From: Clostridium bowmanii
GTDB taxonomy: Bacteria > Bacillota > Clostridia > Clostridiales > Clostridiaceae
NCBI RefSeq assembly: GCF_018861315.1
Contig: NZ_JAHLDL010000020.1
Coordinates: forward strand, 1 to 64,000
DNA length: 64,000 nucleotides
Direction of reading: 5' to 3'
Program-made: the position numbers and the translations under genes
Notes under the pieces: generated by a model
The model's input: only the letters and a program-made list of their open reading frames with translations
The model's database searches: none
Told to the model about the DNA's origin: nothing
Part shown: piece by piece, positions 18,001 through 25,280 of the stretch
Position numbering within the stretch: the first letter of the stretch is position 1
Layout of the letters: every line of letters begins with the position of its first letter

Positions 18001-18487
18001 AGAATCTAAAGTTTATATTTCAGATGAAATGATGGCAGGCGTTAAACCTTTCCGTGCCGAATTATGGTTAGGCACAAAGAATCCTACGGGAGATGCTGTT
18101 AATTCATACCCAATTATAGGTATTGGAAATGTGGATAAAGATAATAAATATGACTCAACAAATAAAGCACCCATTTGGAGATGGTGGAATAGTAATGGTC
18201 AAGGATTATGGACAAATTCCATAAATGAAAAAGTAGCAGCTCCATCAAAAGGTTGGCATACACTTAAAATAAAGTGTAATGGTGACAATAAAATAGTTTA
18301 TTATGTTGATAATATTGAATTGGCTCAATACTTATATGATGAAACTGGTAGTCAAACTTATTTATCATCAATAATGCTTCAAAGTTACAATTACAATAAT
18401 TACGAGGATTATAAGGTAGTTGGTAAAAAAGTTATGAATTATTCTTTTGATGCTTACTTTAAAGATATAAACTATACAATAGATTAA
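15086..18487 (+). CDS. Large surface protein: CW_binding_2 repeats, beta-helix and LamG-like end
   Basis: The 1133-residue protein starts with a signal peptide (cleavage near VFA, about 31). Three cell-wall-binding type 2 repeats follow, recognisable by RLAGIDRYATAVAIS, RIGGLNRYETSTLVA and RLAGVNRYETNLAVL (about 49-340). These anchor S-layer-type proteins to anionic wall polymers. Residues of about 350 to 570 are a valine- and glycine-rich stacked-repeat segment (SVIISAAGVNLKNTTISGDL). A linker rich in P and T (GGETPTPLTPT) and an Ig-like domain follow. A right-handed beta-helix of pectate-lyase type comes next (about 690-880), and the C-terminus is lectin- or LamG-like (RAELWLGT, WHTLKIKCNGDNKIVYYVDNI). 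It probably binds or cleaves a polysaccharide at the cell surface. The ribosome site is TAGGAGGCTC. Confidence 0.85.
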   Translation: MNERKKMISCILALTVTLTTGMASAIPVFAVTKGTSTVEAQASQSGSASHRLAGIDRYATAVAISQKGWEASDTVILASGEDYADALTSGPLAKKYDAPILLTSKASINAGTIAEIGRLQAKNIIIIGREGAVSSGVAAQLTKAGLFDITRIGGLNRYETSTLVAARLNKPSAVVIVPGQDFPDALSVSPIASKLGYSIILSEKSGLSDSAKKYIANNEIKKAYLVGGTGVLSPAIEKQVTGPVRLAGVNRYETNLAVLKAFESTFSYDNVFIATGNNFADALAGAALASKTSSPMILAGSSMNTNTAHYLASKENLSTKILALGGQAIISDSIVKSAIDDKATIAVAKNYSSEGTYSDGDISGSVIISAAGVNLKNTTISGDLLIASTVGEGSVDLDNVIVAGKIIINGGGLNSVKLHNMHSKSVELDKATGESVRVVTDATSSIDTVLVSANGIVDQASASKKGSITVDNNSSVVLKGGFETVQVNGQGSNVKVVSASIATFYVNAKSSKTIVDVDTNSTVFNLNVNAAVTVSGTGSITNANIGANGTTIAITPANTSVTAGVSALVNGTTKDSTNSTVIKSVPEGGETPTPLTPTVSGTSAINATTVTFSCDVAPTTVTWNGKATIAASYNSATKLETITVPSITSAENALVVNATGYTATTLNYTIPVGTYDNLIVIGAIADLNEAIIKQVDGQTWIINAGNYGLKPIKDYSASSENQTGWYFPITADNITIKGIGNPTLFGNEYTANGNWSTQNLITIFGDNVKISGLTLMNKVDGNKIIEVAGANSDIEDCIIKPNTMIDESIYDNITKDEDKEFAKQWGGSIYYNSPGNHVMKNVAINNSGISFRYSSAGTHIDFENVNLIYNTNIDSISSYKFSSGFNNSDCSITGKPVVSYVVDKVDGWVKDRYEPASFTFGEDLDKLDAYKLGIDSKGSSIVRGSSYTSNFYNTQGKSYEVENSSKSTSWQVESKVYISDEMMAGVKPFRAELWLGTKNPTGDAVNSYPIIGIGNVDKDNKYDSTNKAPIWRWWNSNGQGLWTNSINEKVAAPSKGWHTLKIKCNGDNKIVYYVDNIELAQYLYDETGSQTYLSSIMLQSYNYNNYEDYKVVGKKVMNYSFDAYFKDINYTID

Positions 18488-18500
18488 TAGATTAAGATAG

Positions 18501-18538
18501 ACCCCCGGGGGTTTCTTTTCGCCCGAGCCCCCGGGGGT
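18501..18538. repeat. Two CCCCCGGGGG palindromes
   Basis: Two perfect self-complementary CCCCCGGGGG blocks (18502-18511 and 18528-18537) are separated by 16 bases, 13 bases after the surface-protein stop. Such GC-rich sequence is striking in this AT-rich DNA. It may act as a terminator, or be another REP-like class. Confidence 0.6.
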
Positions 18539-18567
18539 AAATAGAATAATGTGTTAGTATTTGCATG

Positions 18568-18596
18568 TTGATAAAACAAATTTAGAATGATATAAT
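18568..18596 (+). promoter_or_regulatory. Sigma-A type promoter of the coiled-coil gene
   Basis: TTGATA (18568-18573), 17-base spacer and a perfect TATAAT (18591-18596), 41 bases before the ATG. Confidence 0.7.
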
Positions 18597-18636
18597 TTGA
18601 TTGCAATATGAAAATAATATAAGTGGCGGTGTTAAA

Positions 18637-19002
18637 ATGGATTTAGATACAAAAAATATGTTTGAATTAATATTGACCAAGTTAGATGGTATGGACAAAA
18701 GACAAGATGGTATGGACAAAAAGCTAGATGGTATGGACAAAAGACAAGATGGTATGGACAAAAAGCTAGATGGTATGGACAAAAGACAAGATGGTATGAA
18801 CAAAAAGCTAGATGGTATGGATAAAAGACAAGATGAAATGTACATAATGCAAAGAGGATTAGAAGAAAATGCTAAAGTAACAAGAGCAGAGCAGGATAAA
18901 ATGATGTACATACTGTCGGATATACAAGGAAAAGTTACAAAATTAACTGAAGAAGTTGAACAACATGAAAATTTTATTAGTCAAATACGATCTATTAAAT
19001 AG
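18637..19002 (+). CDS. Coiled-coil protein with 14-residue repeats
   Basis: From ATG 18637 (after GTGGCGGTG) the gene encodes 121 residues. Residues 15 to about 70 are nearly four copies of a 14-residue unit, KLDGMDKRQDGMDK, in which D-G-M recurs every seven residues. That heptad spacing predicts a coiled coil. A charged helical tail follows (VTRAEQDKMMYILSDIQGKVTKLTEEVEQHE). There is no signal peptide or membrane helix. Similar short repeat proteins are common in clostridia and their function is unknown to me. The unit count probably varies between strains. Confidence 0.75.
   Translation: MDLDTKNMFELILTKLDGMDKRQDGMDKKLDGMDKRQDGMDKKLDGMDKRQDGMNKKLDGMDKRQDEMYIMQRGLEENAKVTRAEQDKMMYILSDIQGKVTKLTEEVEQHENFISQIRSIK
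18679..18846 (+). repeat. 42-bp tandem repeat, four units
   Basis: Units start at 18679, 18721, 18763 and 18805. The first three are almost identical at the base level and the fourth has diverged at its end. Each is itself made of two related 21-base halves. Confidence 0.92.
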
Positions 19003-19015
19003 AATAATAAAATAA

Positions 19016-19056
19016 AAAGCTCCAATCGCAATTATGCTATTGGAGCTTTATTTGTG
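19016..19056 (+). terminator. Intrinsic terminator of the coiled-coil gene
   Basis: AAAGCTCCAAT pairs with ATTGGAGCTTT around a 12-base loop, followed by ATTTGTG. Confidence 0.8.
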
Positions 19057-19065
19057 TAAAAAAAT

Positions 19066-19111
19066 CCCAGGGGTCAGGCACCCCAGTAAATCCCAGGGGT
19101 CAGGCACCCAG
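19066..19111 (-). repeat. REP-like palindromes, copies 4 and 5 in tandem
   Basis: CCCAGGGGTCAGGCACCC occurs at 19066 and again at 19092, 26 bases apart, opposite in orientation to the copies around the RAYT gene. They lie directly after the stop codon of the deacetylase-like gene (minus strand) and after the terminator of the coiled-coil gene. Confidence 0.75.
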
Positions 19112-19115
19112 CAAA

Positions 19116-20567
19116 CTATATTTTTTTTATACTTACATCGTCCCAATCCATAGGGGCTCCGTTACTCCTATAAAGGGATAATGTTATAGTTTTGGTATTG
19201 GGCGGTATGCAAAATATAAAGTTTACCTTTGTCCAAGATGAACTACTACTTACTATTTTCTTTATTATATTGAGTTCTTTAGGATTATCATAATCGTTTA
19301 TTTTTACCGTACCTGTAGTAGTTCCCATGCCATATGGTCTAATCCAGCCCTCAAATAGGAATTCTTCTCCTGAAACTCCTAATTTGTCTAAGGAGATAAT
19401 ATTTTGTAATACACCTGAATTAGGGATACTGTCATTTATACGTAAAAAATTAGTTCCTGTTCTCCCTCCACTTGTTTCAATGGTGTTTTCGGGCCATTTA
19501 CCTGTGCCAATCCATGATCCTGGATTATCTACTGTCAAATATTCAAAACTATCATCAGCATTTAGTTTAAGTCTAGTGCTACTATAAGGATCTGCAAAGA
19601 AAAGTCCCGAAGGTGTTAAAACCTCTATTGAACCGTTATCCCATTGTGTTTTGATATAATCAAGCAAGGTAGTAAACTGATCAAGTGTCATACGTCCAGG
19701 TTTCCCTAAATTACCTGGGTGGCACATTAATTCAATACCAGACTTATTTTTAATAGCTAAAGCGATATTGGCTTCTGAAGTTGCCAATGACCCAAAACTA
19801 TCAGAAACAGTATAATGACTTAATCCATGATATATATTTGTTGGTAATGTTCTTGGAGGAAGATATGCATAGGCTTCTGTTATAGCATAAGTTTCCATTA
19901 GCAATCTTCCTACCGTTCCGTTGTAATCACTTGGCTTTGTTAACCCATTATAAGGTAAATTTTTTGTGCTAGGACGAACTCCTGGAAGTGCCCAACCAAC
20001 TACTTTTATATTTTGTGCTTCAATTTCTTTTTTTGAAGTCACTATTTGACTATACAATCCTGCGAAGCCTTTTTTGCTATAGTCCTTATGATCTGTCCCA
20101 TGACTCCATATTTCAACACCATTTCTATTCCAATTCCTTACTTCATCCCAGGTTGTACCTTTGCCCCAGCTCTGCGCCTTGTTAAATCGCGATATTAAAG
20201 CCATACTACAGGGGAGACCACGAGCAATTAACAGTGGATATATTTTTTCTCCAAATGCATCTTGGTAATCATCAAATCTTAATGCAACTACTCCTTTTCC
20301 AGCTGTACCAATTACTCCACCCTTTGACATACGTTCTTGTTGTAATAAAAGTAGTGATTTGTTATACATAGTATAGGATGATTGAGACATTTGATTATCC
20401 TGCTGATATAATGTTTCATTTTTGGGTGCAAGAGCATCTATTGAAGTGTAGTTTGTTGCCTGTGGATGAAAAACACTTAATGGTTTATGCAATATCTTAA
20501 TTTCCACGATAAAAAAAGAGGAAATTAGTAAACTTATTATAATGATAATACCACAAGCTTTTTTCAA
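19116..20567 (-). CDS. Polysaccharide deacetylase-like secreted protein with C-terminal carbohydrate-binding-like domain
   Basis: This 483-residue protein has an N-terminal signal anchor (KKACGIIIIISLLISSFFIV). A NodB-fold region at about 95-330 carries ALRFDDYQDAF, in place of the usual TFDDG, and EIWSHGTDHKDY, supplying the H-x(3)-H metal pair. A C-terminal beta-sandwich from about 340 (SFEYLTVDNPGSW, WDDVSIKKI) resembles a carbohydrate-binding module. NodB enzymes remove acetyl groups from peptidoglycan or exopolysaccharide. The diverged motif 1 leaves substrate and activity open. It starts at TTG 20567 behind GGGGGTATAAAAA, with a long palindrome 60 to 94 bases upstream. Confidence 0.75.
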   Translation of the reverse strand: MKKACGIIIIISLLISSFFIVEIKILHKPLSVFHPQATNYTSIDALAPKNETLYQQDNQMSQSSYTMYNKSLLLLQQERMSKGGVIGTAGKGVVALRFDDYQDAFGEKIYPLLIARGLPCSMALISRFNKAQSWGKGTTWDEVRNWNRNGVEIWSHGTDHKDYSKKGFAGLYSQIVTSKKEIEAQNIKVVGWALPGVRPSTKNLPYNGLTKPSDYNGTVGRLLMETYAITEAYAYLPPRTLPTNIYHGLSHYTVSDSFGSLATSEANIALAIKNKSGIELMCHPGNLGKPGRMTLDQFTTLLDYIKTQWDNGSIEVLTPSGLFFADPYSSTRLKLNADDSFEYLTVDNPGSWIGTGKWPENTIETSGGRTGTNFLRINDSIPNSGVLQNIISLDKLGVSGEEFLFEGWIRPYGMGTTTGTVKINDYDNPKELNIIKKIVSSSSSWTKVNFIFCIPPNTKTITLSLYRSNGAPMDWDDVSIKKI

Positions 20568-20626
20568 TTTTTATACCCCCTTTTAGATTACTAAAATATA
20601 TGTTGGTGGATTCTTATTTAAGATAC

Positions 20627-20661
20627 ATTACTATATTGTATATAATATACAATATAGTAAT
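20627..20661. promoter_or_regulatory. 35-base perfect palindrome, candidate operator
   Basis: Seventeen-base arms match perfectly around a single central A at 20644 (inner sequence TTGTATAT-A-ATATACAA). It lies 60 to 94 bases upstream of the deacetylase-like start on the minus strand. No T-run follows, so an operator is more likely than a terminator. Confidence 0.55.
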
Positions 20662-20767
20662 AATAATGTAATGAAGCATACAAATATAAAAAAAATTGCT
20701 TTATACTTTTAGTATTACCTAAAATGTACAAAAATAACATTTTTATACTGGAAGTAGCATAAAAAAG

Positions 20768-20791
20768 AAGCCGGAAATTTATTTTCGGCTT
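20768..20791 (-). terminator. Second terminator hairpin after corA
   Basis: AAGCCG pairs with CGGCTT; on the minus strand a TCTTTTTT tract follows. It backs up the stronger hairpin at 20807-20852. Confidence 0.6.
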
Positions 20792-20806
20792 TAATGTACT
20801 ACAAAA

Positions 20807-20852
20807 AAGCCATGATAGAATTCAAAATGTGAATTCTATCACGGCTCTTTTA
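20807..20852 (-). terminator. Terminator after corA, bidirectional
   Basis: GCCATGATAGAATTC pairs with GAATTCTATCACGGC, with A-runs and T-runs on both sides. Confidence 0.75.
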
Positions 20853-20905
20853 CAAAATATTAATTGCCAGCAATGAAAAGTTAAAAAATAGTATTTAGGG
20901 TCTTT

Positions 20906-21847
20906 TTAAAACATATCCTTCTTGTTCAGGTAATAAATAACCAATATGCCTATAACACCAACGATTGCAACTACATACCAAAAGCCCATGCCTACACCAG
21001 TAGTACCAAAAGGTACTCCAGTAACATTCATACCAAATAGCCCAGAAATCATATTAGGTATAGCCATAACTATAGTAATAGCAGCTAGTAATTTCATTAC
21101 TATGTTAAGGTTATTGGATATAACAGAAGCATAAGCACCCATAGTTCCACTTAAGATGTTACTATAAATAGTGCACATCTCTATAGCCTGTCTGTTTTCA
21201 ATAATAACATCCTCTAATACGTCATTATCGTCTTCATACTTTTCTAGGATGTCTAGTTTAAGCATTTTTTCTAAGGTGAGTTCATTTGCTTTTAAGGAAG
21301 TAGAAAAATAAACAAGAGACTTTTCCAGTGCCAATAATTGAAGAAGTTCTTTATTTTTCATGGATTTATGTAATTGTTTTTCTACCATATAGCTTTTCTT
21401 ATCAATTTGTCTTAAATATATCAGATAAAAGTTAGCAATTCTATATAAGATTTGTAACATAAATCTTGAACGCTTAAATGTAAAAAAGGAGCCAACCTTT
21501 CCTGTAGTAAAATCTGCTAATATTTTGCTGTTTTTTAAACATACAGTGATTATAACTTTATCAGTATGTATCATAGACAGTGGGTAAGTATCATAGGTTA
21601 GTGAATTATCATCCATATCTGTAAAGGGAATATCTAGAATAATTAAGGTGCAAGCATCTATATCTATTCGGGAAGTTTCCTCCTCATCTAAGGCAGCCTT
21701 TAAAAAATCCATAGGAACATTTGTCTTTTTCGATACAAATATTAGTTCCTCATCAGAAGGATCTATCATATTAATCCAGCAACCTGCCTCTATATTTTCC
21801 AGCTTGGTTAGCTGCTTATTTTCTGCACTGCTATATATTGAAATCAA
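20906..21847 (-). CDS. corA: CorA-family magnesium/divalent metal transporter
   Basis: The protein has a large soluble N-terminal part (LTKLENIEAGCWINMIDPSDEEL), long charged helices, and two C-terminal membrane helices. The first ends in the family's defining GMN motif (LFGMNVTGVPFG) and the protein closes with KKDMF. CorA channels admit Mg2+ or other divalent ions as pentamers. The start chosen is TTG 21847 (ISIYSSAENK) because AAGGAGGTGTTATA places the ribosome site seven bases before it; an upstream ATG at 21871 lies before that site. The length of about 313 residues is normal. Confidence 0.92.
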   Translation of the reverse strand: MISIYSSAENKQLTKLENIEAGCWINMIDPSDEELIFVSKKTNVPMDFLKAALDEEETSRIDIDACTLIILDIPFTDMDDNSLTYDTYPLSMIHTDKVIITVCLKNSKILADFTTGKVGSFFTFKRSRFMLQILYRIANFYLIYLRQIDKKSYMVEKQLHKSMKNKELLQLLALEKSLVYFSTSLKANELTLEKMLKLDILEKYEDDNDVLEDVIIENRQAIEMCTIYSNILSGTMGAYASVISNNLNIVMKLLAAITIVMAIPNMISGLFGMNVTGVPFGTTGVGMGFWYVVAIVGVIGILVIYYLNKKDMF

Positions 21848-21938
21848 TATAACACCTCCTTGTATATTCACTTTATATTATAATCCAAAGAAGAGGGTAT
21901 AGACAACTAAAATTAATTTAATGATTTTTAACATGCAG

Positions 21939-21967
21939 TTGACAAAATACTTGGAATAATCGATAAT
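21939..21967 (+). promoter_or_regulatory. Sigma-A type promoter of the mntP-like gene
   Basis: TTGACA (21939-21944), a 17-base spacer and GATAAT (21962-21967), about 100 bases before the start. Confidence 0.6.
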
Positions 21968-22066
21968 GATATATGAAATGCTATACATGATGAATCAGAA
22001 AATTGGAATAATAATAAAGAAATTATACTAAATATATTGTAGAGTATTATTTGGGGAGGAAAATTC

Positions 22067-22615
22067 ATGGATTTATACTCACTTTTTACAATTGCTTTAG
22101 CATTATCTTTAGATGCTTTTGGGGTGGCTTTATGTATAGGATTAAATAGTCAAACTAGACTCACAAATAAGATAGGTTTTATTATTTCTTTTGGTTTTTT
22201 TCAATTTTCATTTTCATGCATAGGGGCTTATTTTGGTTTTCTTTTCAACACATATGTAGCGGCCATGCCAAGCATAATTGGTGGTATGCTCATATCTTTC
22301 GTTGGAGTGCTTATGATTAGTGAAGGCCTTGAAAATCAAGGTAAGTGTCCACTACTTAAACCTAAAATGTATTTTATTTTAGGGGTGTCTGTTAGCATAG
22401 ATGCTATGGTGGTAGGTTTCACAGTATTAAATGATATAACAGTGGCTATATTATTTAAAGATACCTTATTTATTGGTGGTATAACTCTGGTAATGTCAGC
22501 ATTGGCCTTTATGATTTCTAAATATTTAAAGAAGATAGAAGTTGTAGCGAAATATGCGGACTATATTGGGGGAATAATTTTAATAGTTTTTGGGTTAAAA
22601 ATGATGTTTTTTTAA
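22067..22615 (+). CDS. MntP-like manganese efflux membrane protein
   Basis: The 182-residue protein has six predicted membrane helices and the paired motifs [15 protein letters not shown] (helix 1) and [13 protein letters not shown] (helix 4), each with the conserved Asp of the MntP/DUF204 family. MntP exports Mn2+. YtaF-type sporulation proteins share the fold, so the substrate is not certain. The ribosome site GGGGAGGAAAATTC is ideal. I saw no yybP-ykoY manganese riboswitch in the leader of about 100 bases. Confidence 0.8.
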   Translation: MDLYSLFTIALALSLDAFGVALCIGLNSQTRLTNKIGFIISFGFFQFSFSCIGAYFGFLFNTYVAAMPSIIGGMLISFVGVLMISEGLENQGKCPLLKPKMYFILGVSVSIDAMVVGFTVLNDITVAILFKDTLFIGGITLVMSALAFMISKYLKKIEVVAKYADYIGGIILIVFGLKMMFF

Positions 22616-22632
22616 ACGAAAGGATGATAAAC

Positions 22633-24093
22633 ATGTTAGAAAAATTAAAAGGTTTAAGTTCGTATGAGGCATTTAAATATTTTAAAGAAATGAATCAGAT
22701 TCCAAGAGGTTCTGGAAATGAGAAAGCAGTAAGTGATTGGTTTGTAAAATTTGCAAAGGAACATAATTTGAAGGTTATACAAGATAGTGCATTTAATGTT
22801 ATTATTAAAAAACCTGCAACAAAAGGTTATGAGAAGGCTCCAGTTATAATACTTCAAGGCCATATGGACATGGTTTGTGAAAAAAACTTAGAAATAGTTC
22901 ATGATTTTGAAAAAGATCCTATTGAGTTCATTGTAGAAGGGGATTTTTTAAGAGCTAATGGAACTACTTTAGGTGCTGATGATGGAATTGCAGTAGCATT
23001 TGGTCTTGCTGTTCTTGCGTCTACTGAGATAGCTCATCCAGCAATAGAGTTATTAATAACTACTGAAGAAGAAACAGGTATGGGTGGTGCTAAAGCGCTA
23101 GATCGTAAAAATTTAGATGGAAAAATATTAATAAATATAGATTCAGAAGAAGAAGGAAAACTTTTAGTAAGTTGCGCCGGTGGAGTAAGAGAAAAAATAA
23201 AGCTGAAAGTAGATTGGGAAAAAGCAGATAAAAGCTTTATAAACTGTGCAATAAGACTAAGAGGCTTAAACGGCGGACACTCTGGAATGGAAATTAACAA
23301 AGAAAGAGGAAATGCTAACAAGATTATGGGACGTTTCTTAATGGATTTAAAATCAGTTATAGATTTCAAAATAAATTCAATAAATGGCGGAGCTAAAAAT
23401 AATGCAATACCACGCGAAGCCGATGCTATTATATTGTTTAGAGAAAATGATAAGACACTCGTTATTGAAAAATTAGCACAGTGGAATTCTACACTGAAAA
23501 ATGAATTGAAAACAGTTGATCCAGAAGTTAATTTGGCTATGGAAATACTAGACAAAAAAGTTGAAAGAAATTTTTCAGCTGACACTGCTACAAAAGCACT
23601 TCAAGTACTTTTTCTTATTCCTAATGGAGTTAAAAGTATGAGTATGGAAATTGAAGGCCTTGTTCAAAGTTCTACAAACATAGGAGTTCTTATTACCCAT
23701 GAGGATAATGTAGAATTTGACTCTGCAATAAGAAGTTCAGTAAAGACTTTAAAGCAAGCAATATGCGATGAAACTATAGTACTTGCAGAAATGGTAGGAG
23801 CAACTATTGAATTTGAATCCGATTATCCAGAATGGGCATATAATCCAAACTCTGAGATAAGAGCAGTACTTCAAAAGACATATAATGATACATTTGGTAA
23901 GATGCCTGAAATAGCAGCTATACATGCTGGTCTTGAGTGCGCATTATTTAGTGAAAAATTTGAAGGCGAACTTGATCAAATATCGTTCGGACCTAATGTT
24001 TATGATGTACACACACCTAAAGAACATTTAAGTATATCATCAACAGACAGAATGTTTACTTTTTTGGTAGCAATATTGAAGGAAATAAAATAA
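22633..24093 (+). CDS. pepD: Aminoacyl-histidine dipeptidase (PepD-like, M20)
   Basis: This roughly 486-residue cytosolic zinc peptidase of the M20 family has the metal-binding blocks LQGHMDMVCEKN, LGADDGIAVA and TTEEETGMGGA, the dimerisation-domain motif GGHSGMEI, and a final HAGLECALFSEK. It cleaves dipeptides such as Xaa-His (carnosine-type) and serves in peptide nutrition. ATG 22633 is preferred over 22624 because the GAAAGGA ribosome site overlaps the earlier ATG. It follows mntP by 17 bases and may be co-transcribed. A hairpin terminator lies downstream. Confidence 0.92.
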   Translation: MLEKLKGLSSYEAFKYFKEMNQIPRGSGNEKAVSDWFVKFAKEHNLKVIQDSAFNVIIKKPATKGYEKAPVIILQGHMDMVCEKNLEIVHDFEKDPIEFIVEGDFLRANGTTLGADDGIAVAFGLAVLASTEIAHPAIELLITTEEETGMGGAKALDRKNLDGKILINIDSEEEGKLLVSCAGGVREKIKLKVDWEKADKSFINCAIRLRGLNGGHSGMEINKERGNANKIMGRFLMDLKSVIDFKINSINGGAKNNAIPREADAIILFRENDKTLVIEKLAQWNSTLKNELKTVDPEVNLAMEILDKKVERNFSADTATKALQVLFLIPNGVKSMSMEIEGLVQSSTNIGVLITHEDNVEFDSAIRSSVKTLKQAICDETIVLAEMVGATIEFESDYPEWAYNPNSEIRAVLQKTYNDTFGKMPEIAAIHAGLECALFSEKFEGELDQISFGPNVYDVHTPKEHLSISSTDRMFTFLVAILKEIK

Positions 24094-24134
24094 TTAATCA
24101 ATGGTAATGTATTAATCCATTTTAGTGGGTTCTG

Positions 24135-24165
24135 AAAGGCTTTTACTTTTGTAGAAGCCTTTTTG
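24135..24165 (+). terminator. Intrinsic terminator of pepD
   Basis: AAGGCTTTTAC and GTAGAAGCCTT form a stem around TTTT, followed by TTTG. Confidence 0.75.
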
Positions 24166-24240
24166 TAATATGAAAAAAAAAGACATATCTTTAATGCATT
24201 ATTCAATGCAATGCTTGTATTCACGACAGGATTGAGGTAT

Positions 24241-24270
24241 ATTATAATTATTATAATTGTTATAATAATT
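24241..24270 (+). promoter_or_regulatory. Fur-box-like AT repeat upstream of the fur gene
   Basis: The stretch consists of overlapping ATTATAATTATTATAAT and TTGTTATAATAATT units resembling the 7-1-7 Fur box built from TGATAAT-type hexamers. It ends 16 bases before the start, which fits autoregulation. The low complexity of the sequence makes the call uncertain. Confidence 0.4.
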
Positions 24271-24286
24271 TAGTAAGGTGATGTAA

Positions 24287-24721
24287 ATGGATATAATTTT
24301 GTACTTAAAAGAGAATAATATTAAGGTTACTAAAGCAAGGAAGAGTATACTAGAAATTATACTTTCTAGTGAAGATGCTATAAATGCAAATCTTATATAT
24401 TCATTGCTAAAAAAAGATAACATAAAAATAGACTTATCCACGGTATATAGAACATTAGATTTATTGGAGAGTAAAAAGATTTTAAACAAATTTGATTTGG
24501 GAAACAATATGTATAACTATACTGTAATTAAAAATGCACATAAACATATAATTCAATGTGATTTATGTCATAAGGATATGGTTATAGATTGCCCTATACC
24601 TCAGATAGAAGAACAAATAAAAGCAAAGACAGGAATAACACTTACAGAAAGTCATGTGTATTTAAAGGGCATTTGTAAAGAATGCAATGAATGTAGTGAC
24701 TGCAATAAATGTAAAAAATAA
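24287..24721 (+). CDS. Fur-family metalloregulator
   Basis: This 144-residue protein has the Fur winged helix (TVYRTLDLLESKKIL, about 52-66) and the dimerisation domain with histidines (NAHKHIIQ). Two structural zinc pairs are present: C91-x-x-C94 and C130-x-x-C133. The C-terminus carries three further cysteines (C136, C139, C142), making a cysteine-rich tail not usual for plain Fur. Fur, PerR and Zur cannot be separated safely by eye. The ribosome site is AAGGTGATGTAA. The next gene begins 15 bases after the stop, so the two probably form an operon. Confidence 0.88.
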   Translation: MDIILYLKENNIKVTKARKSILEIILSSEDAINANLIYSLLKKDNIKIDLSTVYRTLDLLESKKILNKFDLGNNMYNYTVIKNAHKHIIQCDLCHKDMVIDCPIPQIEEQIKAKTGITLTESHVYLKGICKECNECSDCNKCKK

Positions 24722-24736
24722 GAGAGGATGGTTTTT

Positions 24737-25135
24737 ATGCAATTTTCTTCATTGGTACTAATGGAAGTAGATAAAGAAACTAATCAATTTGTTAAAGAAC
24801 TTGGAAGCTTTGAAGCTTCTGAAGGGGCACAATTTGTTACAAAGTTAAATTATTATGGGGAATCAATAAACTTGTACTTTGATACTCAAGTGGATGTGGA
24901 AGAGTGGCAATATACAGCAATTTATGATTATTTTAATGAAGAAGCTTTTACGTCTAAAGGTTATTCTATTGAAGTTGTAGATGATGAATATAACCCAACT
25001 TGGCTAGTTAAGTTTGAATACTCTAAAGACCATAATGTTGTTTCCGATGCTATAATTGAAATATGTGAGTTAATAAAGCAAGAACTTAGGGAAGCTTTTG
25101 AAAATATCAAGGGAAAAGAAGAAGAATATAAATAG
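24737..25135 (+). CDS. Conserved clostridial protein (DUF6762-like)
   Basis: A cytosolic, acidic protein of 132 residues with no signal or membrane segment. It starts QFSSLVLMEVDKETNQFVKEL and has DTQVDVEEWQYTAIYDYF and YNPTWLVKFEY. I recognise the pattern as a small clostridial family (probably DUF6762) with no known function. ATG 24737 is used because AGAGAGG lies nine bases before it, whereas ATG 24728 directly abuts that site. It is probably in one transcript with the Fur gene. Confidence 0.7.
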   Translation: MQFSSLVLMEVDKETNQFVKELGSFEASEGAQFVTKLNYYGESINLYFDTQVDVEEWQYTAIYDYFNEEAFTSKGYSIEVVDDEYNPTWLVKFEYSKDHNVVSDAIIEICELIKQELREAFENIKGKEEEYK

Positions 25136-25138
25136 TAC

Positions 25139-25250
25139 AAAAAATATTGACGATTTATAAAAAATATTGACGATTTATAAAAAAATATTGACGATTTATA
25201 AAAAAATATTGGCAATTTATAAAAAATATTGGCCATTTATAAAAAATATA
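25139..25250. repeat. Five imperfect 20-21 bp tandem repeats
   Basis: The unit is AAAAATATTGACGATTTAT. Three near-identical copies are followed by two variants (TTGGCAATTTAT and TTGGCCATTTAT). The period of 20 to 21 bases equals two helical turns. The array fills nearly the whole gap between the DUF6762-like gene and the HD-GYP gene, ending 31 bases before the latter's start. Confidence 0.9.
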
Positions 25251-25280
25251 TAATTAAGAAAGAAGTTTTTAGGAGTAAAC

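Larger units (their letters stand above)
20568..20905. other. Intergenic region between deacetylase-like gene and corA
   Basis: This 338-base AT-rich gap contains the promoter side of the deacetylase-like gene with the 35-base palindrome at 20627-20661, and two terminator hairpins that end the corA transcript. No convincing small gene was seen. Confidence 0.6.

Noticed and set aside
18679-18846. Regular repeats that could suggest a CRISPR array
   Set aside because: The units are contiguous with no variable spacers and lie inside a coding frame with heptad periodicity.
21968-22066. yybP-ykoY manganese riboswitch before the mntP-like gene
   Set aside because: The leader of about 100 bases is AT-rich and lacks the conserved paired core of that class.
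25139-25250. Repeats with 20-21 base period, considered as CRISPR or an origin
   Set aside because: No spacers, no cas genes and no replication-initiation gene nearby. The minus-strand frame over them (24961-25236) is a low-complexity shadow.
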